From an uncultured Spirochaetaceae bacterium (GTDB taxonomy: Bacteria; Spirochaetota; Spirochaetia; Treponematales; Treponemataceae): 34,729 nt of DNA. Position 1 is the first letter of the stretch, and each line of letters begins with the position of its first letter. Made by a program: the position numbers and the translations under genes. The DNA lies in assembly GCA_902785455.1 (NCBI GenBank), contig CACZYY010000050.1:1-34729 (forward strand). The letters run 5' to 3'. This document shows, in pieces, positions 16,324 through 24,103 of this stretch. A model generated the notes under the pieces. It did no database searches. It was not told where the DNA came from and saw nothing but the letters and a program-made list of their open reading frames with translations.

Positions 16324-17775
16324 TTAAAGACCAAGCTTAATAATTACATAAGAGCCAAGGGTAATTTCATCCTTGATTCCGTCATATTTGTTTCCATTGA
16401 TTTTCTTTCCGTAGTCGCCGGTGTTGATATGGTGATACCAAGAGCCACCAAGAGAGAATCCGGCACCGTTTACGACCCACCAGGTCCAGCTACCCTTTAC
16501 AGTAAGGAAGTTTTCACCCAGCTCAAAGCCGTCGTTGTTATCCAAATCGCGCCAGTAAAGTCCGCCGTCCAGATTGAGAGTTCCGTAAGGCAATGTATAT
16601 CCGATTGAACTTACAACATAGAAGCCGTTTTCGGCCTTGTTTCCTACGGTCTCACCTTTGTAATTTTTGTAGTGATAGACGCTTTCACCAAACTGCTTGC
16701 TCATGTCATTTGTGGCATTGTTATCGCCCGGCATAACCTGAGAATAGTTAAGGAAGAGCTTTGCACGGAGTTTTTCACTGAATTTGTACTGAACTCGTGC
16801 ATCAAAGGCAAAGGCCATGAATTCATTTTCACGTTTATTGTATTTTGAAGATCCGTCCGCAACGTCATTCGCAAATGTAACGCCCACTGTTCCAATCAGC
16901 TTGTCGCGCATAAGACGAGGCTGCCAGAATGCGGCCAGCACATTGTTTCCGAAATGCGGAGCTTTATAGATTAATTCCACGCTGCCACTTCTGAATCCGT
17001 ATCCAAGTCTGAACTGAGGTTCTGGAACCCATGAAACGCTGTTGTCCGAATCTTCTTTTCCCCAGCTGCTGTTTGTCCATTCAACAGTTTTTGTTTTGTT
17101 ACTGAACGGAGCATAATTTCCAACAAGAACAGCCGACGCGAACAAGCCCCTGTCACCTTTTGAATAGATGAACTGAAGATTTGTTCCCTGACCTTCAACG
17201 CCGTTTCCAAGCTGAGAAGAAGACCAGCCGTAAGAGCGATCCCATCGGATTGAGCCGGCTTCGTGTCCCCAGACTGCATTTTTATCAAATTTTTTTATGG
17301 CTGTAGGATCTGTAATCAATCCGTAATAAACGCCAAGCTCGTTGTCAGCATGGCAGTCAATAATCGTAATCTCACCGAATTTTTCCAAAAGACGCTCCTC
17401 GCTGCCCTTGAAATAGTGACGCTCGTCTGCAGTACCCGCAACGATTTTGAGCGATTCAGTCGGTTTGAACCATCCGAAGTAAGTGTCGAGCCTACACTCC
17501 CCGACACCGCCATCCTGCTTAATCTGTGGCTTAAAGTTGATTTCCATTCCTGCCCGACGATCAGTTTCCAGCTTAAAGCGGAAATCATCATCAACCTTAT
17601 CCCACTTCGTCACCTTTCCAAGCTCGGAAGTTGTGCCCGAATCCTTAGAAACCACATCCGCAAAGGCAAAAGGAACTTTAATTCCCATGTCCAGCATCAG
17701 GTGCGTCTCCGCAAAGACAGAACCAGCCGCAAGCGTTCCAGCCGCAAGCAAGGCACCCATCAAACGTTTTTTCAT
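16324..17775 (-). CDS. Outer-membrane beta-barrel protein, candidate fructan porin
   Basis: A 483-residue protein with a clear signal peptide, MKKRLMGALLAAGTLAAGS then VFA-ET. The mature part is rich in alternating aromatic/polar strands (for example LDTYFGWFKPTESLKIVAG, GYGFRSGSVELIYKAPHFG, YKFSEKLRAKLFLNYSQVM) and ends in a short strand YVIIKLGL, like an outer-membrane barrel. No precise family is recognised. Located between the surface GH32 gene (divergent) and the SUMF1-fold lipoprotein gene, it is inferred to pass oligosaccharides across the outer membrane. GGAGG precedes the ATG. Its stop codon abuts the next gene's ribosome-binding site. Confidence 0.82.
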   Translation of the reverse strand: MKKRLMGALLAAGTLAAGSVFAETHLMLDMGIKVPFAFADVVSKDSGTTSELGKVTKWDKVDDDFRFKLETDRRAGMEINFKPQIKQDGGVGECRLDTYFGWFKPTESLKIVAGTADERHYFKGSEERLLEKFGEITIIDCHADNELGVYYGLITDPTAIKKFDKNAVWGHEAGSIRWDRSYGWSSSQLGNGVEGQGTNLQFIYSKGDRGLFASAVLVGNYAPFSNKTKTVEWTNSSWGKEDSDNSVSWVPEPQFRLGYGFRSGSVELIYKAPHFGNNVLAAFWQPRLMRDKLIGTVGVTFANDVADGSSKYNKRENEFMAFAFDARVQYKFSEKLRAKLFLNYSQVMPGDNNATNDMSKQFGESVYHYKNYKGETVGNKAENGFYVVSSIGYTLPYGTLNLDGGLYWRDLDNNDGFELGENFLTVKGSWTWWVVNGAGFSLGGSWYHHINTGDYGKKINGNKYDGIKDEITLGSYVIIKLGL

Positions 17776-17829
17776 ACGTCCTCCTTTTTATTGTGCAATT
17801 GTAAACATCACAATCTTAAGTATGATTTA

Positions 17830-17857
17830 AATGTAAATCCTTTTTCTCATTTGTCAA
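17830..17857 (-). promoter_or_regulatory. Probable promoter of the barrel/SUMF1 operon
   Basis: Minus-strand TTGACA (17852-17857), 16 bp, TACATT (17830-17835). TTGTGCAA (17791-17798) lies in the leader, and AGTGCATTTTTTTGCAC (17884-17900) lies just upstream; both resemble words at the other promoters of this locus. Confidence 0.5.
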
Positions 17858-17936
17858 GAGTTATTTTGCATTTTACCTCGAAAAGTGCATTTTTTTGCAC
17901 AAAGAAATGTCTGAATAATAAAAAATACAATAAAAC

Positions 17937-18004
17937 TTGACATATTCTGCATCATGATTTATAACCAATAATGTAACTTATGCACAAATCTTATTGTGCA
18001 TAAG
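17937..18004 (+). promoter_or_regulatory. Promoter and strong palindromic operator of the surface GH32 gene
   Basis: TTGACA (17937-17942), 17 bp, TATAAC (17960-17965). Immediately downstream is a perfect 11-base inverted repeat, CTTATGCACAA (17977-17987) / TTGTGCATAAG (17994-18004), covering about +5 to +32. Its position fits a repressor roadblock; as RNA it would also be a 5' hairpin 5 bases before the ribosome-binding site. Confidence 0.75.
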
Positions 18005-18022
18005 CCAAAAAGGAGGAAAAAT

Positions 18023-19549
18023 ATGAAAAAAAGAAACGTCGCCTTTGCTTGCTGCGCGGGCGTACTGGCATTGCTAGCAAGCTGCGCGAGCACAGACGAA
18101 GCAGCAGAGGCAGAAGGATTCAAAACTGTGGAACATGTTCTTTACCCTACCCCTGATGATGCATTCGTTGCTGACGTAATGCCAATTGAAAACAATGGAA
18201 AGCTTGACTTGTACTATCTTTATGAAACCACCCACAACATTCAGGCTTATCACCCTATTCACAAATTCTCCACCGACAATTTCTACAAATATGAGGACGA
18301 AGGTCTTGCAGTTCCTACAGGTATCGCAACAGAGCCTGATGTCGCAATCGGAACAGGGTCTTTTTACAAAGCAAAAGATGGCCTTTTCCACTGTTTCTAC
18401 ACAGGACACAATGATGCCTTTGCCGCCCAGGGAAAACCAAAGGAATGTATTCTTCACGCTGTCAGCCGGGATGCAATCACTTGGGAAAAACGCAAGGATG
18501 AAGTTCTCTACGCGCCGGAAGGATACTCAAACAACGACTTCCGTGATCCTCAGCTTTTGTGGAGCGATGACGAAAACTGCTACTGGCTTCTGGTCGCAAC
18601 ACGAGAGGAAGCAAACGGCGGAATCGTGGCAAAATTTACCTCAACAGATTTGAAAAACTGGACTTTCAAAGGTCCTCTCTACGCACCGCACAAACAGTGG
18701 ATGCTTGAATGTCCTGATTTGTTCAAAATGGGAGATAAATACTATCTCTTTTTCAGCTGGGACTGTGTGACCTACTATGCCGTTGGAAAAACAATGAACG
18801 GACCTTTTACAGCTCCAAAGGACAACGTGCTTGACGGAACGAATTTCATCTTCTATGCGGCAAAAACAGCTGAACTGAAGGGCAAACGCTACCTCTGTGG
18901 CTGGCTTGGTCGATCTCAGGACGAGAATTTTGACTCTGGAAAATATCAGTGGGCAGGAAACATGCTCATTCACCAGCTCGTTCAGCACGAAGACGGCTCG
19001 CTCGGAGTTAAAATGCCGGAAAGCATTGCGGATTATTTTTCTGTGAAAAAAGAATTTACTCCGGGTAAAACAGAAGGGAAAGTTCTTTCAGGAGACAATT
19101 CTTTCCAGCTTTCAGCAAAAAAAGGTGAGAAATCTGTCGTGAGCCTGGGAAGCAGGGAAGCAACAATGCTTTTGGAATGTGACGTGACAATCGGAGACAA
19201 CGGAATTGCAGGATTCGCTTTCGGAAACCCAAAGAAAGCATTCAAGAATTACTACGCCCTTGCCCTTGATGCAAAAAGAAACTGCATACACTATGAAGGC
19301 TACAAACTCGGCGGATTCGAAAATATCGTTTCTTCCGATCCAATTGCACAGACAAAATTTACATTCAAACCGGGCGAAAAGCATCATGTCACCATCGTTG
19401 CCGAAAACGAAATTGTAATTTTGTACATTGACGATGCAAAAGTTCTGAGCAGCCGAATTTATAATTCTATAAATGGTGCGGACTTAGCCCTGTTCACTGC
19501 TGAATCTGATGCGACTTTTGAAAACATCAGTATGAAAGTTCCACAATAA
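18023..19549 (+). CDS. GH32 family fructanase lipoprotein
   Basis: A 508-residue lipoprotein: MKKRNVAFACCAGVLALLAS then Cys21 (lipobox LASC). It is predicted to be anchored at the cell surface or periplasm and to cleave beta-fructans. The GH32 residues are present but divergent: Asp51 in VADVMP replaces the usual NDPNG nucleophile loop, Asp175 is in FRDPQLLW, and Glu229 in MLECPDLF is the acid/base. A C-terminal beta-sandwich follows (LLECDVTIGDNGIAGFAFG). The start ATG 18023 follows AAGGAGG; the in-frame ATG at 17996 is inside the operator. With the cytoplasmic GH32 it makes an outside/inside enzyme pair. Levan versus inulin preference cannot be read from sequence. Confidence 0.9.
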   Translation: MKKRNVAFACCAGVLALLASCASTDEAAEAEGFKTVEHVLYPTPDDAFVADVMPIENNGKLDLYYLYETTHNIQAYHPIHKFSTDNFYKYEDEGLAVPTGIATEPDVAIGTGSFYKAKDGLFHCFYTGHNDAFAAQGKPKECILHAVSRDAITWEKRKDEVLYAPEGYSNNDFRDPQLLWSDDENCYWLLVATREEANGGIVAKFTSTDLKNWTFKGPLYAPHKQWMLECPDLFKMGDKYYLFFSWDCVTYYAVGKTMNGPFTAPKDNVLDGTNFIFYAAKTAELKGKRYLCGWLGRSQDENFDSGKYQWAGNMLIHQLVQHEDGSLGVKMPESIADYFSVKKEFTPGKTEGKVLSGDNSFQLSAKKGEKSVVSLGSREATMLLECDVTIGDNGIAGFAFGNPKKAFKNYYALALDAKRNCIHYEGYKLGGFENIVSSDPIAQTKFTFKPGEKHHVTIVAENEIVILYIDDAKVLSSRIYNSINGADLALFTAESDATFENISMKVPQ

Positions 19550-19560
19550 TAATTGTGCAT

Positions 19561-19599
19561 TTGACACAATGAACATTGTTTTGACACAATGAACATTGT
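19561..19599. promoter_or_regulatory. Tandem operator pair and promoter at the LacI gene
   Basis: A 19-base unit TTGACACAATGAACATTGT occurs twice (19561-19579 and 19581-19599), 20 bp apart. Each holds a perfect palindrome ACAATG-AA-CATTGT. Each also contains TTGACA; from the second one TAAATT follows at 17 bp. Autoregulation by the LacI-family protein is the simplest reading. TTGTGCAT (19553-19560) abuts the first copy. Confidence 0.75.
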
Positions 19600-19616
19600 A
19601 TATTAAATTTGACGGT

Positions 19617-20672
19617 ATGCCAAAAGTAACGATACAAGACATAGCAAATGAATTGGGGCTTTCCAGAAACACGGTTTCAAAAGCCATAAACAGCACAGGC
19701 GTTATCGCAGATTCAACTCGCGATACTATTCTCAAAAAAGCGGCGGAAATGGGCTATAAACTCTTTGCCATCCAGAATACCATGACCAAAGAAAATGCCC
19801 CCGTACAATCAGAGAAAAAAGAGCTTGTGCTGCTCACAGGAGCCGCGTTGGGAAGCTCACATTTTGCGGCTAAAATGCTTGATGAAATGCAAACTCAGGC
19901 ATTAAGGCTCGGCTACGGCTTCACGATGTACAGAGTAATGCCTCAAGAGCGGGAAGAACTTCGTCTTCCTGTGAATTTTGATGCAAAAAGAGTCGCAGGC
20001 CTTTTCTGTGTCGAAATGTTTGATATGGCATACAGTCAAATGCTTTGCTCTCTCGGTATTCCGATTTTGTTCATTGACACTTCTGTTCCTTTTGAAGAAA
20101 AACCACTTGCTGCGGACGTTCTTCTTATGGAAAACAGAAGCGGCATTTACACATTCATCAAAGAAATGGTTTCTCGGGGTCAAAAAGACTTCGGCTTTGT
20201 AGGAGAAGCCTTGCACTGTATGTCATTTTATGAAAGATACGACGCTTTTATGGGTGCTATCAGATTATTTGGCATGGAACATCATCCAGAATGGTGTTTT
20301 ACAGGCAATTCCCGCGGCTTGAATTATCCTTCACACAGCGATTATATAGCCTATCTTGAAGAAAAATTCACAAGCTGCGAGTTTTTCCCGTCAGTTTTGA
20401 TTTGTGCCAATGATTTTGTTGCGACGGATGTAATTCAGGTTCTGAAAAAGCTAGGAAAAAACGTACCGAATGATGTGCTCCTGTGCGGCTTCGACGATTC
20501 GCCAGAATCCCGCATCATAAGTCCAAGCCTCACGACAATCCACATTAAGGGCAAGGCAATGGGATGCGCAGCAATCGAAATGCTTTTTTCACGAATCAAA
20601 AATCCAGATTCTCCGTTCCGCACTCTTTACATAGAGACCAACATCGTTTATCGGGAGTCTACTGAAAGATAA
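19617..20672 (+). CDS. LacI-family transcriptional regulator
   Basis: Likely sugar-responsive repressor of the fructan locus. The 351-residue protein begins MPKVTIQDIANELGLSRNTV, the canonical LacI HTH, with the hinge helix region near residues 45-60, followed by a periplasmic-binding-protein-like sensor (ALGSSHFAAKMLDEMQTQAL; VLICANDFVATDVIQVLKKL; GFDDSPESRIISPSLTTIHI). The ATG at 19617 is chosen because the HTH starts immediately; it has almost no leader or Shine-Dalgarno. An in-frame TTG at 19596 lies in the operator. The fructokinase gene follows 9 bp after the stop, so the two are probably co-transcribed. Confidence 0.93.
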   Translation: MPKVTIQDIANELGLSRNTVSKAINSTGVIADSTRDTILKKAAEMGYKLFAIQNTMTKENAPVQSEKKELVLLTGAALGSSHFAAKMLDEMQTQALRLGYGFTMYRVMPQEREELRLPVNFDAKRVAGLFCVEMFDMAYSQMLCSLGIPILFIDTSVPFEEKPLAADVLLMENRSGIYTFIKEMVSRGQKDFGFVGEALHCMSFYERYDAFMGAIRLFGMEHHPEWCFTGNSRGLNYPSHSDYIAYLEEKFTSCEFFPSVLICANDFVATDVIQVLKKLGKNVPNDVLLCGFDDSPESRIISPSLTTIHIKGKAMGCAAIEMLFSRIKNPDSPFRTLYIETNIVYRESTER

Positions 20673-20681
20673 GGAAAATTT

Positions 20682-21665
20682 ATGAAAAAGAAAATTGATG
20701 TAACAGCTCTTGGAGAAATTCTTATTGATTTCACTTTTGCCGGAAAATCATCTGCCGGGAAAAACATATTCGAAGAAAATCCGGGCGGTGCACCTGCAAA
20801 TTGTGCCTGTGCAGTTTCAAAGCTTGGCGGAAAAGCAGCATTCATAGGCATGACAGGCGAGGATTCTTTTGGCAACGACCTTCGAACAGTCCTTGAAGAG
20901 CTGAATGTCAACACAAACGGAATGTGCACAACAAAAAATCAGCACACAACCCTCGCATTCGTCACCCTCGACCAGAGCGGAGAGAGACATTTTTCATTCT
21001 GCAGAAATCCTGGCGCTGACACACAACTTTCGGTCTCTGATTTGAATCAGGAAATTCTTGAGGACACAAAATTCCTTCATATCGGCTCGCTTTCACTCAC
21101 TGACGAACCGGCAAAATCAGCAACAGAGGAAGCCGTCAGAATCGTAAAACAGGCAGGCGGATTTATTTCATACGACCCGAATTATCGCGAAACTTTATGG
21201 GGAAACCGCGAAGATGCAATCCCGACCATCAAAAGCATGATTTCAAAAGCGGACATGGTTAAAGTCTCGGAAGAAGAACTTGCATTATTATATGGAAAAA
21301 ATCTTTCTTACGAAGAGGGAGCGGCTCAAATTCTCTCAGAAGGAGCAAGTCTCGTTCTTGTGACGCTTGGCTCAAAAGGCGTTTTTTATGCTGCCAGAAC
21401 ACCAAACTTCACCGAAAACGGAATCGTTCCTGCAAAAAAAGTGTCTGTCGTGGACACAACAGGAGCGGGCGACAGCTTCAACGGCGGCCTTTTGTACCGT
21501 CTTTCACTAAAAGAAAATCCGTTTGATTTCACAAAGGAAGGGATTGAATCTGACCTTAGTTTTGCGAACGCAGTCGCGGCATTGTGCGTCACAAAAAGGG
21601 GCGCGATTCCTGCACTGCCAGCTCTTTCCGAAGTGGAACTTTTTCAACGCAAAGAATCAAAATAG
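20682..21665 (+). CDS. Fructokinase, PfkB/ribokinase family
   Basis: Phosphorylates fructose (ATP) to fructose 6-phosphate, feeding glycolysis. The 327-residue protein has the ribokinase-family N-terminal motif NPGGAPANCACAVSKLGG (about 33-50) and the C-terminal DTTGAGDSFNGGL (258-270) with catalytic base Asp264. SYDPNYRETLW (163-173) is typical of bacterial fructokinases. AAGGA lies before the ATG. The genomic partner genes (two GH32 enzymes, importer, LacI) support fructose as substrate. Confidence 0.92.
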   Translation: MKKKIDVTALGEILIDFTFAGKSSAGKNIFEENPGGAPANCACAVSKLGGKAAFIGMTGEDSFGNDLRTVLEELNVNTNGMCTTKNQHTTLAFVTLDQSGERHFSFCRNPGADTQLSVSDLNQEILEDTKFLHIGSLSLTDEPAKSATEEAVRIVKQAGGFISYDPNYRETLWGNREDAIPTIKSMISKADMVKVSEEELALLYGKNLSYEEGAAQILSEGASLVLVTLGSKGVFYAARTPNFTENGIVPAKKVSVVDTTGAGDSFNGGLLYRLSLKENPFDFTKEGIESDLSFANAVAALCVTKRGAIPALPALSEVELFQRKESK

Positions 21666-21676
21666 CTCGCCGAAAA

Positions 21677-21887
21677 CAAACGCATTATAAAATGTTTCCT
21701 GTTAAAAATGGCTTCCAGTCGTGAAAACGGCTTATCGGAAACGCATGCTAGCATGCTACACGCGTTTTGTGCTTGTAACTATATACATTTGCCGCTCGCG
21801 CGGCAGCACAAAACGAGTGTTTCCGTAAGCCGTTTCGCTCCTTTGCGCCATTTTCAATATAAAATCGGTTATAATGCGTTTGCCCTG
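21677..21887 (+). repeat. Foldback intergenic repeat, copy 1
   Basis: About 211 bp with terminal inverted repeats CAAACGCATTATA (21677-21689) / TATAATGCGTTTG (21870-21882) and a self-complementary core (21704-21854): AAAATGGC/GCCATTTT, AACGGCTTA/TAAGCCGTT, CGGAAAC/GTTTCCG, GTTTTGTGCT/AGCACAAAAC and an apical GCCGC/GCGGC. A side palindrome GCATGCTAGCATGC (21743-21756) is present. A small reading frame through it is conserved in all copies but is best explained by the repeat itself. Confidence 0.9.
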
Positions 21888-21927
21888 CTCTATGGAATTT
21901 TTTGGGCAATAAGGCTATAATTGAAAA

Positions 21928-22986
21928 ATGAAAAAGATTTGCTTTTTGTTTTCAATTTTCATTCTTTCAATTTCCGCCTCTTTTGCTTTGCCTCATGTAA
22001 CTCAGAACGTGCCGGATTTTTCTGGTCAGTATGTTTACTACAAGGACAAAAGTTTTGAGCGCGAATCTTACATCGGTATCGTTTACTACGACGAATCAAC
22101 TTACGGATTGCGTTATTACGCTCCTGCAACCGGCAACGGCTCGAAATTCAAGCCGGAGAAAAATATCCACATTCTGTTCACAATTGACCCGGACATGGAA
22201 AACCTTGAGCTTACAGGTGAGCGAATTTTAACGAGCATCACTCCAGAAGACACAGATCTTGTCAATTACATTCACGATTTTTTCTACGAAATGACAAAAC
22301 GACGACAAAATGCCGGAGATGTCACCGAAAAAAAATCTGAATATCAGGATTACACTCAGTTTGGCGGAAACGTTATGCTTTATTTCGACCCGCTCATTCC
22401 AATCTTCAACCTGGAACGGATTGATTCAGTCGATAAAAAGACAGTCCTTCAAATCATAACGGCAGGTCAGCTAGTTTCTTCGGAAGACCAGAGTTTTGCA
22501 AAATTCATCGGGTTTTCAGAAAAATACAAAGATACAAAACACAAGTTCAAGAAGGACAAAAGAGCGAATCCTTTAGAAGTTGCTTACAAGGCAAATGACA
22601 ACTCAACGGAATTAAAAGCAAAACTTGACTCTTCATGGGTTACAGCAGCAGAAAATTTCTACACATTGAACAATGTTGCTGTCTTTACAGTAAATGAAGT
22701 CTCATCTCCGCTCGAAAATCAATTTGACGTACTCAAACGCCGATTGCTTTTGGGCACTGAGCTTGTTCATCCGAACTGGACCAGCCAAAAAATCGAAAAG
22801 AAAGAAAACGGCACGCTTTTTACGCAGGTTTCATACCATGCAGAATCTGACAGCTACACTTATGACTTCAAATTCCTTCGTGAGCTTGATTCAAAAACAG
22901 CCGGATTGTACACGCTCACAGTCTTTGCGGGCGCATATTCAAGCAACAAAAAATATTTCGATGCAATAATCGCAAGTTTCAACTAA
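21928..22986 (+). CDS. Secreted protein of unknown function
   Basis: Not recognised. The 352-residue product has a Sec signal peptide (MKKICFLFSIFILSISASFA, cleavage likely before LPHVTQ) with no lipobox, so it is probably periplasmic. The mature part is mixed alpha/beta with many Tyr/Phe, acidic and Lys residues (YVYYKDKSFERESYIGIVYY; LYFDPLIPIFNLERI; YTYDFKFLRELDSKTAGLYT). A TATAAT (21916-21921) stands just before the ATG, so the leader may be very short. The stop overlaps the convergent GerMN gene by 4 bp. It may be a treponeme-specific protein. Confidence 0.8.
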   Translation: MKKICFLFSIFILSISASFALPHVTQNVPDFSGQYVYYKDKSFERESYIGIVYYDESTYGLRYYAPATGNGSKFKPEKNIHILFTIDPDMENLELTGERILTSITPEDTDLVNYIHDFFYEMTKRRQNAGDVTEKKSEYQDYTQFGGNVMLYFDPLIPIFNLERIDSVDKKTVLQIITAGQLVSSEDQSFAKFIGFSEKYKDTKHKFKKDKRANPLEVAYKANDNSTELKAKLDSSWVTAAENFYTLNNVAVFTVNEVSSPLENQFDVLKRRLLLGTELVHPNWTSQKIEKKENGTLFTQVSYHAESDSYTYDFKFLRELDSKTAGLYTLTVFAGAYSSNKKYFDAIIASFN

Positions 22987-23999
22987 AAACTGCTTCTGTT
23001 CAGGGGGCTGCCAATCCAAACGCCCTCTGTCAGATAATCTTTCTTCTGACCTTCAATCATAATCTGAACGCTTTTGACCGTGCTGAATTCAGTTGCGGTG
23101 TAAACAACCTGCATAAGCTGGGCAAGAGAACCTTCCGCGCCAAACTGATTGAACTGAAATTCCTCGCTGAAATTCAAAATCGCCACGCCGTTTTTAATGC
23201 TTGCGCTCAGCAACCGTGTTCCAGCAGGAATCAAAGAACGACATCCTGTGCTTGATTCGCTTGCACTTGGGCCCTGAAGCAGCTGGTTCAATGCGTCACC
23301 CATCGGAGAATCTTTGTGAACTGTCCTGCTTACGATTTTTCGCACGACTGGGCCTTCACTGTCAATCGCAACAAAACAAATTTTTGCCTTTGTCGTGTTT
23401 GCTGGTGGCTGAGGTGCTGGTTTTGGCTCAGGTTTAGGTTCAACTTTTGGTTGCTGAACTTGAGTCTGGGCAGGATTTTCTTTTTTTGCGACGGTTTGAG
23501 TTTGTTTTGGCTCGGTCTTCTTTGGTTCAGTTTTCTGAGGTTCCGGCCGTTTTTCTTCTGTTTTCGGTTTTGGCTCTGGTTTTTCAACAGGTTTTAAAGT
23601 CACCTCAGTCTTTTTTTCTTCAGTTTTTATTGGCTGAACAGACTTTTCGGGTTCAGTTCGCTTTTTTGAGGAATTTTCTTCTGCTTTAGGCTCTTGTATT
23701 TTCTGAGGCTCTTCTTTTTTCTGCTCAGATTTTGTGACCGGCTCTGTTTTACGAAGGTTTTTAGTCAAATCAATGACAATTTCACCAGTCTCTTCGGATT
23801 TCGAAGTTTCTTTTTTATCTTCAAAAATATCTTTGCCGATTTTCTTTTCGATTAAGGCTGTCGCGCCAGATTTTTCAAAATTTTCCTTTATTTCTTCCTG
23901 CTTGACCAAAAAAACAATCAGAATTATCAAAAAAAGAAGAAGCCAAATGGCAAGTCCAAGCCCGGTTTTCTTCTTGTTCTTCTTTCCCTTTTCACTCAT
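22983..23999 (-). CDS. Membrane-anchored GerMN-domain protein with Pro/Lys-rich linker
   Basis: A 338-residue protein. A basic N-terminus (MSEKGKKNKKK) and one membrane helix (about 13-33, GLGLAIWLLLFLIILIVFLV) anchor it. A long linker (about 70-205) of Lys/Pro/Glu repeats such as EPKPKTEEKRPEPQKTEPKK could span the periplasm. Residues 205-338 match the GerMN (sporulation/germination) fold: LLQGPSASESSTGCRSLIPA, GVAILNFSEEF and FSTVKSVQIMIEGQ. In non-sporulating bacteria this domain occurs in envelope lipoproteins; its role is unclear. No strong Shine-Dalgarno is seen. Confidence 0.88.
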   Translation of the reverse strand: MSEKGKKNKKKTGLGLAIWLLLFLIILIVFLVKQEEIKENFEKSGATALIEKKIGKDIFEDKKETSKSEETGEIVIDLTKNLRKTEPVTKSEQKKEEPQKIQEPKAEENSSKKRTEPEKSVQPIKTEEKKTEVTLKPVEKPEPKPKTEEKRPEPQKTEPKKTEPKQTQTVAKKENPAQTQVQQPKVEPKPEPKPAPQPPANTTKAKICFVAIDSEGPVVRKIVSRTVHKDSPMGDALNQLLQGPSASESSTGCRSLIPAGTRLLSASIKNGVAILNFSEEFQFNQFGAEGSLAQLMQVVYTATEFSTVKSVQIMIEGQKKDYLTEGVWIGSPLNRSSF

Positions 24000-24060
24000 A
24001 TCTTAATTATCGGTAAATAAAAGCGTTTTTTTAATAATTCAAGGCAATCATTTACATTGT

Positions 24061-24090
24061 TTGCAGGTCTGGAAGAAGCTAAAATATAAT
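24061..24090 (+). promoter_or_regulatory. Probable promoter of the KDG kinase gene
   Basis: TTGCAG (24061-24066), 18 bp, TATAAT (24085-24090), directly followed by GAGGAG and the ATG at 24104. The transcript would start about 7 nt before the ATG, so either the start is close to leaderless or transcription begins further upstream. Confidence 0.4.
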
Positions 24091-24103
24091 CGAGGAGACT
24101 TAT

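Noticed and set aside
23201..23689. Several plus-strand open frames opposite the GerMN gene
   Set aside because: They mirror the Lys/Pro-rich low-complexity linker of the real gene and give Phe/Leu/Trp-rich nonsense.
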